From NCBI GenBank assembly GCA_035575095.1, contig DATLYF010000178.1, positions 1 to 6,789 on the forward strand: 6,789 bases of DNA, in the 5' to 3' direction. The DNA is from DATLYF01 sp035575095. Lineage in GTDB: Bacteria; Pseudomonadota; Gammaproteobacteria; Competibacterales; Competibacteraceae. Positions 1-6,789 of this stretch are shown here, piece after piece. The notes beneath the pieces are model-generated. The model made no database searches. It was not told the origin of the DNA and saw nothing but the letters and a program-made list of their open reading frames with translations. The position numbers and the translations under genes were made by a program. How positions within the stretch are numbered: the first letter of the stretch is position 1; each line of letters opens with the position of its first letter.

Positions 1-737
1 CACTGGTCGGCGGGCCAGAAGCGCGAGGAATCCGGGGTGAAGATCTCGTCCATCAGTACCAACCGGCCGGCCTCGTCCAGGCCGAACTCGAACTTGGTGT
101 CGGCGATGATGATGCCGCGGGAAGCCGCATAGTCGGCCGCCTCCCGGTACAGGCGCAGGCTTACCGCACGCATCTCTTCGGCGCGCTCGCGGCCGATCAG
201 CTCCACCACCCGGGCGAAGCTGACGTTCTCGTCGTGGTCACCGACGGCGGCCTTGGTCGAGGGGGTGAAGATGGGCTCGGGCAGCTTGTCGGCAATCCGC
301 AAGCCCGGCGGCAGAATGATGCCGCAGATGGCCCCGGTCTGCTGATATTCCTTCCAGCCCGAGCCGATGATGTAGCCGCGCACGATGGCCTCCACCGGCA
401 GCGCCTTGAGCCTGCGCGCCACCACGGCGCGGCCCTCGACCTGGGCGCGCTCGGCCGGGTCGGGCAGGGCTTGCGCCAGGCTCTTCTCGGCCAGATCCAG
501 ATGATTGGGTACGATATGTCGGGTGCGGGCGAACCAGAAATTCGATACCGCGGTGAGCACGATCCCCTTGCCGGGGATGGGGGTGGGCAGGATGACGTCG
601 AAGGCCGACAGGCGGTCGGTGGCTACCATCAGATAGTGCCGCTCGTCCACCTCGTAGAGGTCGCGCACCTTGCCGCGGTAGACCAGCGGCAGGCTGGTGA
701 GATGGGATTGCAACAACGCGGCGGGGGGCTGGGTCAC
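1..737 (-). CDS. purC: Phosphoribosylaminoimidazole-succinocarboxamide synthase (SAICAR synthase), 3' end cut by window edge
   Basis: This cytosolic enzyme of de novo purine synthesis joins CAIR and L-aspartate with ATP to give SAICAR. The 245 complete codons visible cover most of the protein, and the C-terminus lies beyond base 1. Family signatures are easy to see: GKVRDLYE at residues 22-29, DRLSAFD at 41-47, the IVRGYIIGSGWKEYQ stretch near 118-132, GDHDEN at 166-171, ADTKFEFGLD near 212-221 and MDEIFTPDSSRFWPADQ at 229-245. The N-terminal layout matches the longer form of about 300 residues rather than the form of about 240 residues. The start is GTG at 737: an AGGAG sits seven bases upstream, and the nearest ATG (742-740) is out of frame and stops after two codons. 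The gene is divergent from the CbiM-like gene. Identity is very secure; only the extent is limited by the edge. Confidence 0.97.
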   Translation of the reverse strand, partial: MTQPPAALLQSHLTSLPLVYRGKVRDLYEVDERHYLMVATDRLSAFDVILPTPIPGKGIVLTAVSNFWFARTRHIVPNHLDLAEKSLAQALPDPAERAQVEGRAVVARRLKALPVEAIVRGYIIGSGWKEYQQTGAICGIILPPGLRIADKLPEPIFTPSTKAAVGDHDENVSFARVVELIGRERAEEMRAVSLRLYREAADYAASRGIIIADTKFEFGLDEAGRLVLMDEIFTPDSSRFWPADQ

Positions 738-744
738 GGCATCA

Positions 745-749
745 CTCCT
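745..749 (-). promoter_or_regulatory. Ribosome binding site of purC
   Basis: AGGAG on the minus strand lies seven bases before the GTG at 737. It decides the GTG start, because the only nearby ATG (742-740) is two bases from this site and runs into TGA after one further codon. Confidence 0.8.
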
Positions 750-771
750 GGGCTTGGGCGCGGCTGGCGGC

Positions 772-800
772 ACTCTACCGCCAAGCGGCACGCGCTGCAA
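772..800 (-). promoter_or_regulatory. Candidate sigma70-type promoter for purC
   Basis: On the minus strand TTGCAG (800-795) and TAGAGT (777-772) are separated by exactly 17 bases, leaving a leader of about 34 bases before the purC GTG. The -10 matches the consensus at four of six positions and the -35 at three of six, so this is a plausible but weak call. No classical PurR box is evident nearby. The rest of the 743-846 divergent region holds no clear promoter for the plus-strand gene; a short TTGGTCCAA palindrome at 815-823 is the only other visible structure. Confidence 0.4.
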
Positions 801-846
801 CGGCAACGCCCGGCCTTGGTCCAATCGAACAAAGCGCGGAGCTTCC

Positions 847-1512
847 ATGCATCTTCCCGATACCCTGTTGTCGACCCCGTGGCTGGTCGCGAGCTGGCTG
901 CTGTGGTTGGGTCTGCTGGCGCTGGCGGCGCTACGCGCGCCCTGGCGGCGGCTGCGTGATGCCCACCAACAGCATGTGTTCCTGGGCGCAGTGGTGGCGC
1001 TGCTGGTGCTGTGGAGCTTTCAAGCCGGGGTGCGCCCCGGTCTGGGCTTCCACTTTCTCGGCACCACCGTGTTCAGCCTGATGTTCGGCTGGCCGCTGGC
1101 GCTGATCGGCACGGCGCTGACTGCGACCGCACTGGCTGCCGCCGGCCAGGGCGCCTGGGCCATGCTGGCCGCCGACGGCCTGCTGCTGGCGGCGCTGCCG
1201 GTGACCCTGGCCCATCACATCCAGCGCCAGGTGCAACGGCGCCTGCCGCGCCATGTCTTCATTTACATCTTTCTCTGCGGCTTCCTCGGTGCCATCGTCA
1301 GCGCCGGGCTCACCGTGCTCGCGCTGGTGGCGGCGCTGACCCTGGGCGGGGCCTATCCCTTTGCCCGCATCGCCGAGGAATACCTGCCCTTCCTGCCCCT
1401 CTACCTGTTCCCCGAGGGGCTGCTCAACGGCATGCTCACCACCGTGTTCGTCGGCCTGCGCCCGCAGTGGCTCTGCACTTTCGACGAGGTGCGCTATCTG
1501 GGGCGGCGCTGA
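847..1512 (+). CDS. CbiM-like (ECF transporter S-component/permease family) integral membrane protein
   Basis: This 221-residue, very hydrophobic protein has about six to seven membrane segments (roughly 12-30, 44-60, 70-98, 105-122, 137-168 and 180-205). It begins MHLPDTLLS, like CbiM/NikM proteins, which start Met-His-(Ile/Leu)-Pro/Met. In that family the exposed N-terminal Met1-His2 and a later histidine help bind Ni2+ or Co2+; here His2 and His69 (in GLGFHFLG) are present. This pattern fixes the start at the ATG at 847, supported by GGAG at 838-841. A longer in-frame reading from 697 would run over the start of purC. No CbiN, CbiO or CbiQ partner is seen, so transport of cobalt or nickel is not shown; many proteobacterial members of this family are stand-alone and uncharacterised. 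The final 19 bases overlap the convergent regulator gene. Family membership is fairly sure, function unknown. Confidence 0.8.
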   Translation: MHLPDTLLSTPWLVASWLLWLGLLALAALRAPWRRLRDAHQQHVFLGAVVALLVLWSFQAGVRPGLGFHFLGTTVFSLMFGWPLALIGTALTATALAAAGQGAWAMLAADGLLLAALPVTLAHHIQRQVQRRLPRHVFIYIFLCGFLGAIVSAGLTVLALVAALTLGGAYPFARIAEEYLPFLPLYLFPEGLLNGMLTTVFVGLRPQWLCTFDEVRYLGRR

Positions 1513-2171
1513 GCAGGCTCAGCGGATTGGCCCCGCACCCCCAGCCCTTCCAGCACCAGGGTGAGGATGGTCTCGATTGCGGCGGCGTAGTCGGCGTCGC
1601 TGAGTTCCCGACGGCCGAGCACGGCGACGATCTGGTCGTGGAAATCGGCATAGGTCTGGGTCATGGCCCAGAGCAGAAAGAGCAGATGGCGCGGCTCGAC
1701 GCGGCGCATCTTGCCCGCTGCCATCCACTGTTCGAACACCGCCGCCTTGGCTTCGACGAACTCGCGCAGTTCGCCGCGCAAGAGCGGCAGCAGATAGGGT
1801 GCACCGTTGATGATTTCGTTGGCGAACACCTTGGAGGCCAGCGGGTGCTCGCGGGAGAAGGCCAGCTTGGCGCGCACGAAGGCCTCCAGGGCGGCGGCCG
1901 GCTCCTCGGCGGCGTCGAGGGTGTCGGCCACCGCCAGCCAGGTGCGCAGCACCCGGGCGAGCAGGGTGAGGTAGAGCTCTTCCTTGCTCTTGAAATAGTA
2001 GTGGACGTTGGGCTTGGGCACGCCGGCGCGCTCGGCGACCATGGCCATGGTGGCGCCGTGCAGGCCGTACTGGCCGAACACTTCCTCGGCCGCGGCCAGG
2101 ATCTTGGCCTCCTGCTCCTCGCGGATGGCGGCCTTGCGGCCCTGGGCGGGTGGTCGCTCCACCAGTTTCAA
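1494..2171 (-). CDS. rutR: RutR-like TetR-family transcriptional regulator of pyrimidine catabolism
   Basis: This 225-residue protein has an N-terminal TetR helix-turn-helix (about residues 22-68, with ATMAMVAERAGVPKPNVHYYF at its core, followed by KSKEELY). Its C-terminal ligand domain is of the RutR/YcdC type. Stretches resembling E. coli RutR are REHPLASKVFANEIINGAP (107-125), the WM.AGKMRRVEPRHLLFLLWAMTQTYADF run (149-177) and the tryptophans at 78 and 168. E. coli RutR binds uracil and thymine and is released from DNA by them; a similar ligand here is inferred from the neighbouring uracil-degradation genes. The start is TTG at 2171: AGGGG lies eight bases upstream, an in-frame TGA sits at 2186-2184, and the nearby ATG (2187) is in another frame. 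The gene is co-directional with hydA, 153 bp downstream of it, and convergent with the CbiM-like gene. The regulon and operator are not proven. Confidence 0.85.
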   Translation of the reverse strand: MKLVERPPAQGRKAAIREEQEAKILAAAEEVFGQYGLHGATMAMVAERAGVPKPNVHYYFKSKEELYLTLLARVLRTWLAVADTLDAAEEPAAALEAFVRAKLAFSREHPLASKVFANEIINGAPYLLPLLRGELREFVEAKAAVFEQWMAAGKMRRVEPRHLLFLLWAMTQTYADFHDQIVAVLGRRELSDADYAAAIETILTLVLEGLGVRGQSAEPAQRRPR

Positions 2172-2179
2172 GGCGAATT

Positions 2180-2184
2180 CCCCT
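2180..2184 (-). promoter_or_regulatory. Ribosome binding site supporting the TTG start of the RutR-like gene
   Basis: AGGGG on the minus strand lies eight bases before the TTG at 2171. An in-frame TGA immediately upstream (2186-2184) rules out a longer protein, and the ATG at 2187 opens a different, non-family frame. Confidence 0.6.
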
Positions 2185-2203
2185 CATCGTGCAGTACGCG
2201 TCA

Positions 2204-2223
2204 TTGCTAAGGGATGCTAGCAA
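2204..2223. promoter_or_regulatory. 20-bp inverted repeat upstream of the RutR-like gene, candidate operator
   Basis: TTGCTA and TAGCAA form perfect 6-bp arms around an 8-bp spacer. The element lies 33 to 52 bases before the TTG start and covers a possible extended -10 (TGCTAGCAT on the minus strand). This size and placement fit an autoregulatory operator for a TetR-type dimer. The arms do not match the E. coli RutR consensus as I recall it (TTGACCA-NN-TGGTCAA), so the assignment rests on position and symmetry only. Confidence 0.4.
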
Positions 2224-2243
2224 CCGGCGGATGGCGACGACAA
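2214..2243 (-). promoter_or_regulatory. Candidate promoter of the RutR-like gene
   Basis: On the minus strand an extended -10 (TG-C-TAGCAT, hexamer at 2219-2214) is preceded at 18 bases by TTGTCG (2243-2238). The leader to the TTG start would be about 42 bases. The -35 is poor (three of six matches), so the call leans on the extended -10 and on the overlap with the inverted repeat. Confidence 0.3.
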
Positions 2244-2290
2244 CCAGAACGCTGCCCGGCGTCAAACGCTCCTGTCAAGATCTGATCAAC

Positions 2291-2315
2291 CCCCTCTGCT
2301 CTCTGGGGAGAGGGG
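2291..2315. repeat. GC-rich intergenic palindrome (CCCTCTCC-type), copy 1
   Basis: CCCCTCT (2291-2297) pairs with AGAGGGG (2309-2315) around an 11-base loop, just after the hydA stop. It resembles the two palindromes on the other side of hydA and belongs to a kind of C/T-rich palindromic repeat common between genes in several proteobacteria. It lacks a T-run on either strand, so it is not a standard intrinsic terminator, though it could protect an mRNA end. Confidence 0.55.
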
Positions 2316-2324
2316 ACTCATTCC

Positions 2325-3770
2325 TCAGCGGTCACGCTCGACCGCCGTGGGCCGCTGCCGTCGCGCCTGCTTGCCCAGGGCCGCGAACACCGGATTGAAG
2401 GCCGGCCGCTCGATGTAGCGCCCGGCGCCGCGCTCGGCGCGCAGCTCGCCGTCCTTCCACACCACGCGGCCGCGGCTCACGGTGTGACTGGGAATGCCCT
2501 GCACCGTGCGCCCCTCGAAGATATTGAAGTCGATGTTCTGGTGGTGGGTCTTGGCGGAGATGGTGCGGCTACCGGCCGGATCCCATACCACCAGATCGGC
2601 ATCGGCACCGACGCCGATATGGCCCTTGCGCGGATAGAGGTTGAAGATCTGCGCAGCGTTGCTGGAGGTCACGGCGACGAACTCGCTGGGGGTGAGTCTT
2701 CCCGAGTTCACCCCCTCGTGCCAGAGGATGGCCATGCGCTCCTCGATGCCGGCGCAGCCGTTGGGGATCTTGGTGAAATCGGCGCGGCCCATGGCCTTTT
2801 GCTCGGCGCAGAAGGCGCAGTGGTCGGTGGCCGTGGTGTGCAGATTGCCGCCGGCCAGACCGCGCCACAAGGCGTCCTGGTGCTCACGGGAGCGGAACGG
2901 CGGGCTCATCACGTGGGCGGCGGCGAAGTTGAAATCCGGATCGCGGTAGACCGAGTCGTCGATCACCAGATGCCCGGCCAGACACTCGCCGTAGACCCGC
3001 TGGCCGGCGTTGCGGGCGCGGGTGATGGCCTCCAGCGCCTCGCGGCAGGAGACATGCACGATGTAGATCGGTACGTTCAGCACCTGGGCGATCTGGATGG
3101 CGCGGTTGGCAGCCTCGCCTTCGACGATGGGCGGCCGCGACAAGGGATGCCCCTCCGGACCGGTGATGCCCAGCTTCAGCAGCTCGCGTTGCAGCAGGTA
3201 GACCAGCTCGCCGTTCTCGGCATGCACGGTGGGGATGGCGCCCAGCTCCAGGCAGCGGCGGAAGCTGTTCACCAGCGTCTCGTCGTCGGCCATGATGGCG
3301 TTTTTGTAGGCCATGAAATGCTTGAAGCTGTTCACCCCGTGCTCCTGCACCAGAGTGCCCATGTCTTCGCGTACCGACTCATCCCACCAGGTGACGGCGA
3401 CGTGGAAGCTGTAGTCGGCGGCCGCCTTCTCGGCCCAGCCGCGCCACTGCCAGTAGGCATCCAGCAGCGGCTGCTGCGGGTTGGGGATGACGAAGTCGAT
3501 GATCAGCGTGGTGCCGCCGGCCAGCCCGGCGGCGGTGCCGGTGTAGAAGTCGTCGGTGGTCACCGTGCCCATGAAGGGCAGTTGCATGTGGGTGTGCGGA
3601 TCGATGCCGCCGGGCATGACGTACTGGCCGCCGGCATCGATCACCTCGCTGCCGGCTGGCACCTCCAGGTTGTCGCCCACGGCGCGGATCACCCCGCCTT
3701 CGCAGTAGACGTCGGCGCGGAAGCTGCGGTCGGTGTTGACCACCGTGCCGCCTCGGATCAGAACGGACAT
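2325..3770 (-). CDS. hydA: Dihydropyrimidinase / D-hydantoinase
   Basis: This cytosolic zinc amidohydrolase opens the ring of 5,6-dihydrouracil or dihydrothymine to N-carbamoyl-beta-amino acids; relatives also hydrolyse hydantoins. The 481 residues match the usual family length. The binuclear metal site is complete: His59 and His61 in GGIDPHTH, Lys150 (the residue carboxylated in the family) in SFKHFMAYK, His183 in VHAEN, His239 in YIVHVS and Asp316 in ATDHC. Tyr155, linked to substrate binding in the family, is also present. The start chosen is the ATG at 3770 (MSVLIRGG), because AGGAG lies seven bases before it; the ATG at 3785 would only add five residues and contains that ribosome binding site. 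The gene lies downstream of the transporter with 116 bp between them and upstream of the regulator. Lying near preA argues for a role in uracil breakdown rather than hydantoin use. Confidence 0.96.
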   Translation of the reverse strand: MSVLIRGGTVVNTDRSFRADVYCEGGVIRAVGDNLEVPAGSEVIDAGGQYVMPGGIDPHTHMQLPFMGTVTTDDFYTGTAAGLAGGTTLIIDFVIPNPQQPLLDAYWQWRGWAEKAAADYSFHVAVTWWDESVREDMGTLVQEHGVNSFKHFMAYKNAIMADDETLVNSFRRCLELGAIPTVHAENGELVYLLQRELLKLGITGPEGHPLSRPPIVEGEAANRAIQIAQVLNVPIYIVHVSCREALEAITRARNAGQRVYGECLAGHLVIDDSVYRDPDFNFAAAHVMSPPFRSREHQDALWRGLAGGNLHTTATDHCAFCAEQKAMGRADFTKIPNGCAGIEERMAILWHEGVNSGRLTPSEFVAVTSSNAAQIFNLYPRKGHIGVGADADLVVWDPAGSRTISAKTHHQNIDFNIFEGRTVQGIPSHTVSRGRVVWKDGELRAERGAGRYIERPAFNPVFAALGKQARRQRPTAVERDR

Positions 3771-3777
3771 GGTATTG

Positions 3778-3782
3778 CTCCT
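3778..3782 (-). promoter_or_regulatory. Ribosome binding site of hydA that decides between two ATG codons
   Basis: AGGAG lies seven bases before the ATG at 3770 and falls inside the five-codon extension from the in-frame ATG at 3785. It therefore favours the shorter protein, whose N-terminus MSVLIRGG is also the usual one for the family. Confidence 0.8.
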
Positions 3783-3801
3783 CATTCACGAATCTTGTAT
3801 C

Positions 3802-3822
3802 CCCTCTCCCCTCGGGAGAGGG
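3802..3822. repeat. GC-rich intergenic palindrome, copy 2
   Basis: A perfect 9-bp stem CCCTCTCCC (3802-3810) and GGGAGAGGG (3814-3822) closes a three-base loop, followed by TCAGGGTGAG on the plus strand. This is a recurrent intergenic repeat type in proteobacteria. It sits in the transcribed spacer between the transporter and hydA. No T-run follows on the minus strand, so a role in mRNA stability or partial termination is only a possibility. Confidence 0.7.
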
Positions 3823-3847
3823 TCAGGGTGAGTGCGTTCTCCCCACC

Positions 3848-3875
3848 CCCTGCCCTCTCTCTGGAAGGGGCAGGG
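3848..3875. repeat. GC-rich intergenic palindrome, copy 3
   Basis: CCCTGCCC (3848-3855) pairs with GGGCAGGG (3868-3875) around a 12-base loop rich in CT. It begins 12 bases after the transporter stop codon in the direction of transcription and lies 25 bases from copy 2. The pair looks like a tandem arrangement of the same repeat class. No T-run makes it a standard terminator. Confidence 0.6.
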
Positions 3876-3886
3876 AGTCGCAGCAC

Positions 3887-5386
<1,500 letters not shown>

Positions 5387-5405
5387 GTGCGGAAACCCCT
5401 CTTGA

Positions 5406-5477
5406 TCAGTGCATTACAGGTGAGTGCGGCAGGCCGCCTCGTGCGGTGCGAGGGTCGTGTCGTACTGGCGTGGTCAT
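5406..5477 (-). CDS. Possible 23-residue small ORF between preA and the transporter
   Basis: ATG at 5477 opens a frame of 23 codons ending in TGA at 5408-5406. The peptide starts MTTPVRHDPR and ends SPVMH; it is basic and rich in Pro, His, Arg and Thr, with no membrane segment or signal peptide. A good ribosome binding site, AGGGGAG (5492-5486), lies eight bases upstream, and the stop is 19 bases before the transporter start, which suggests translational coupling or a leader role. Against it: third positions are only about 60% G/C, clearly below the neighbours, and codons such as GTA, CGA and TCA are frequent. I do not recognise the peptide. It may be a real conserved small protein, a leader peptide for the transporter, or chance. 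Confidence 0.4.
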   Translation of the reverse strand: MTTPVRHDPRTARGGLPHSPVMH

Positions 5478-5526
5478 TTTCTAGTCTCCCCTTTGGTGTC
5501 CGGCTCGGGCCGGCCTATCATGCAGC

Positions 5527-5562
5527 GCCGACAGCCCGCCGGGCGGAACCGGCGGGCTCGGC
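5527..5562. other. Strong GC-rich hairpin after preA
   Basis: A ten-pair perfect stem (5533-5542 with 5549-5558, core GCCCGCCGG/CCGGCGGGC) with a six-base loop is extended, past a two-base bulge, by four more pairs (5527-5530 with 5559-5562). It starts about 30 bases downstream of the preA stop in the direction of transcription. On the minus strand a T-run (TTTTT, 5575-5571 region) comes before the hairpin, not after it, so it is not a standard intrinsic terminator. It could reduce read-through into the transporter or stabilise preA mRNA. Confidence 0.6.
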
Positions 5563-5592
5563 GGTGCCGAAAAATCTGCGCAAGCCATGTCG

Positions 5593-6789
5593 TCACTTGC
5601 CGACGGCGGCGGCCTCCTCCCTGACCCGCTGTGGGTTGTTGGGATGGGTGGTCCAGTTGGCGTAGGGCGCGACGCGCTGGCCGGTGCGCGGGTCCACCTG
5701 GCCGACCGGAATCTCGCGCAGGGTGATGCAGTTGTCGATCGGGCAGACGCTGACGCAGAGGTTGCAACCCACGCATTCCTCGTCCTTGACCTGGAAGCGG
5801 CGCTGGCCGTCGACCCTGTCGGTGATGGCCTGGTGCGAGGTGTCCTCGCACACCACGTGGCAGCGTCCGCACTGGATGCACAGATCCTGATCGATGTGCG
5901 CCTTGACCACGTAGTTGAGGTTGAGGCTCTTCCAATCGGTGACGTTGGGCACGGCGCGGCCGACGAAGTCGCCGAGGCGCTCATAGCCCTGGGCATCCAT
6001 CCAGTCGGAGAGGCCGTCGATCAGGTCGGTGACGATCTTGAAACCATAGGTCATGGCGGCGGTGCAGACCTGCACCGAACCGGCACCGAGCGCCATGAAC
6101 TCGGCGGCATCGCGCCAGGTGGTCACTCCGCCGATGCCGGAGATGGGCAGCCCCCGGGTCTCGGCGTCGCGGGCGATCTCCGCCACCATGTTGAGGGCGA
6201 TGGGCTTGACCGCCGGGCCGCAGTAGCCGCCGTGCGCTCCCTTGCCGTCGGTGTGGGGGTAGGGTGCCATGCGCTCTAGATCGACCCCCATGATGGAGTT
6301 GATGGTGTTGATCAGCGACACTGCATCGGCGCCGCCGCGCCTGGCCGCCCGCGCCGGGTGCAGGATGTTGGTGATGTTGGGAGTGAGCTTGACGATCACC
6401 GGCAGTCGGCTGTAGTGCTTGCACCAGGCGGTGACCATCTCGATGTACTCCGGCACCTGCCCCACCGCCGAGCCCATGCCGCGCTCGGACATGCCGTGGG
6501 GACAGCCGAAGTTGAGCTCGATGCCATCCGCCCCGGTGTCCTCCACCATGGGCAGGATGCGCTTCCAGCTCTGCTCCACGCACGGCACCATCAGCGACAC
6601 CACTAGCGCCCGGTCCGGCCAGTCGCGCTTGACCTGGCGGATCTCCTGCAGATTGACCTGTAACGGGCGGTCGGAGATCAGCTCGATATTGTTGAAGCCC
6701 AGCACCTTGCGGTCGAAGCCCAGCAGGGTCGAATAGCGCGGGCCATGCACGTTGACCACCGGCGGGTCCTCGCCCAGGGTCTTCCACAC
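5593..6789 (-). CDS. preA: NAD-dependent dihydropyrimidine dehydrogenase, catalytic subunit PreA (N-terminus cut by window edge)
   Basis: The catalytic subunit of cytosolic dihydropyrimidine dehydrogenase reduces uracil or thymine to the dihydro form, using electrons passed from NADH by its partner PreT. The visible 398 residues hold an FMN-binding TIM barrel and a C-terminal ferredoxin domain. The loop NFGCPHGMSERGMG carries the active-site cysteine (window residue 96), and the NTINS motif is at 161-165. Two [4Fe-4S] motifs are intact: Cys304/307/310/314 (CIQCGRCHVVC) and Cys339/342/345/349 (CVGCNLCVSVCP). The first codon in the window (GTG) is internal: family members carry about 40 more residues before the sequence WKTLGEDPP, so the true start lies beyond 6789. 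It is the first visible gene of the minus-strand block. PreT is expected just upstream but is not visible. Confidence 0.97.
   Translation of the reverse strand: MWKTLGEDPPVVNVHGPRYSTLLGFDRKVLGFNNIELISDRPLQVNLQEIRQVKRDWPDRALVVSLMVPCVEQSWKRILPMVEDTGADGIELNFGCPHGMSERGMGSAVGQVPEYIEMVTAWCKHYSRLPVIVKLTPNITNILHPARAARRGGADAVSLINTINSIMGVDLERMAPYPHTDGKGAHGGYCGPAVKPIALNMVAEIARDAETRGLPISGIGGVTTWRDAAEFMALGAGSVQVCTAAMTYGFKIVTDLIDGLSDWMDAQGYERLGDFVGRAVPNVTDWKSLNLNYVVKAHIDQDLCIQCGRCHVVCEDTSHQAITDRVDGQRRFQVKDEECVGCNLCVSVCPIDNCITLREIPVGQVDPRTGQRVAPYANWTTHPNNPQRVREEAAAVGK

Noticed and set aside
734..742. ATG just upstream of the purC GTG
   Set aside because: It reads ATG CCG TGA, out of frame with purC and only two bases from the ribosome binding site.
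697..846. Longer N-terminus for the CbiM-like protein
   Set aside because: It would overlap the start of purC, adds Arg/Gly-rich sequence without a membrane segment, and hides the Met1-His2 start that marks the family.
1519..2265. Alternative minus-strand frame with the ATG at 2187 over the regulator gene
   Set aside because: Its translation is Arg/Gly/Ala-rich with no recognisable domain, while the neighbouring frame gives a full TetR/RutR protein.
2291..3875. Palindromes as intrinsic terminators
   Set aside because: None is followed by a T-run on the transcribed strand; they fit a repeat class better.

Overview
The window is about 6.8 kb of high-G+C DNA with dense coding and strong G/C preference at third codon positions. 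The gene content points to a proteobacterium, most likely a gammaproteobacterium, possibly of a Chromatiales, Xanthomonadales or Pseudomonas-like lineage. The reasons are the longer SAICAR-synthase form of PurC, a RutR-type regulator beside a reductive pyrimidine pathway, and CCCTCTCCC...GGGAGAGGG intergenic palindromes. This assignment is inferred from general knowledge and is not proven.

Layout from left to right: (1) bases 1-737, minus strand, a purC gene (purine biosynthesis) cut by the left edge. (2) A short divergent intergenic region of about 110 bp. (3) 847-1512, plus strand, a stand-alone CbiM-like integral membrane protein. (4) 1494-2171, minus strand, a RutR-like TetR-family regulator with a TTG start, whose end overlaps the end of the CbiM-like gene. 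(5) 2172-2324, an intergenic region holding a 20-bp inverted repeat that could be an operator and one GC-rich palindrome. (6) 2325-3770, minus strand, dihydropyrimidinase/D-hydantoinase. (7) 3771-3886, a spacer with two more palindromes. (8) 3887-5386, minus strand, an NCS1-family nucleobase/hydantoin transporter. (9) 5387-5592, a spacer with a possible 23-residue small ORF and a very stable hairpin. (10) 5593-6789, minus strand, the catalytic and iron-sulfur subunit of dihydropyrimidine dehydrogenase (PreA), cut at its N-terminus by the right edge.

Items 4 to 10 form one co-directional minus-strand block, in transcription order preA, possible small ORF, NCS1 transporter, hydA, rutR-like. Together they describe uptake of uracil or thymine and their reductive breakdown. 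The transporter brings in the base, PreA (with its partner PreT, expected just beyond the right edge) reduces it to dihydrouracil, and HydA opens the ring to N-carbamoyl-beta-alanine. The next enzyme, beta-ureidopropionase, is not in the window. The regulator at the 3' end probably senses the pyrimidine and controls the block.

I see no phage, IS element, CRISPR, tRNA or rRNA. The pathway itself is known. The less explained items are the small ORF, the palindrome ahead of the regulator, the intergenic hairpins and the orphan CbiM-like protein.
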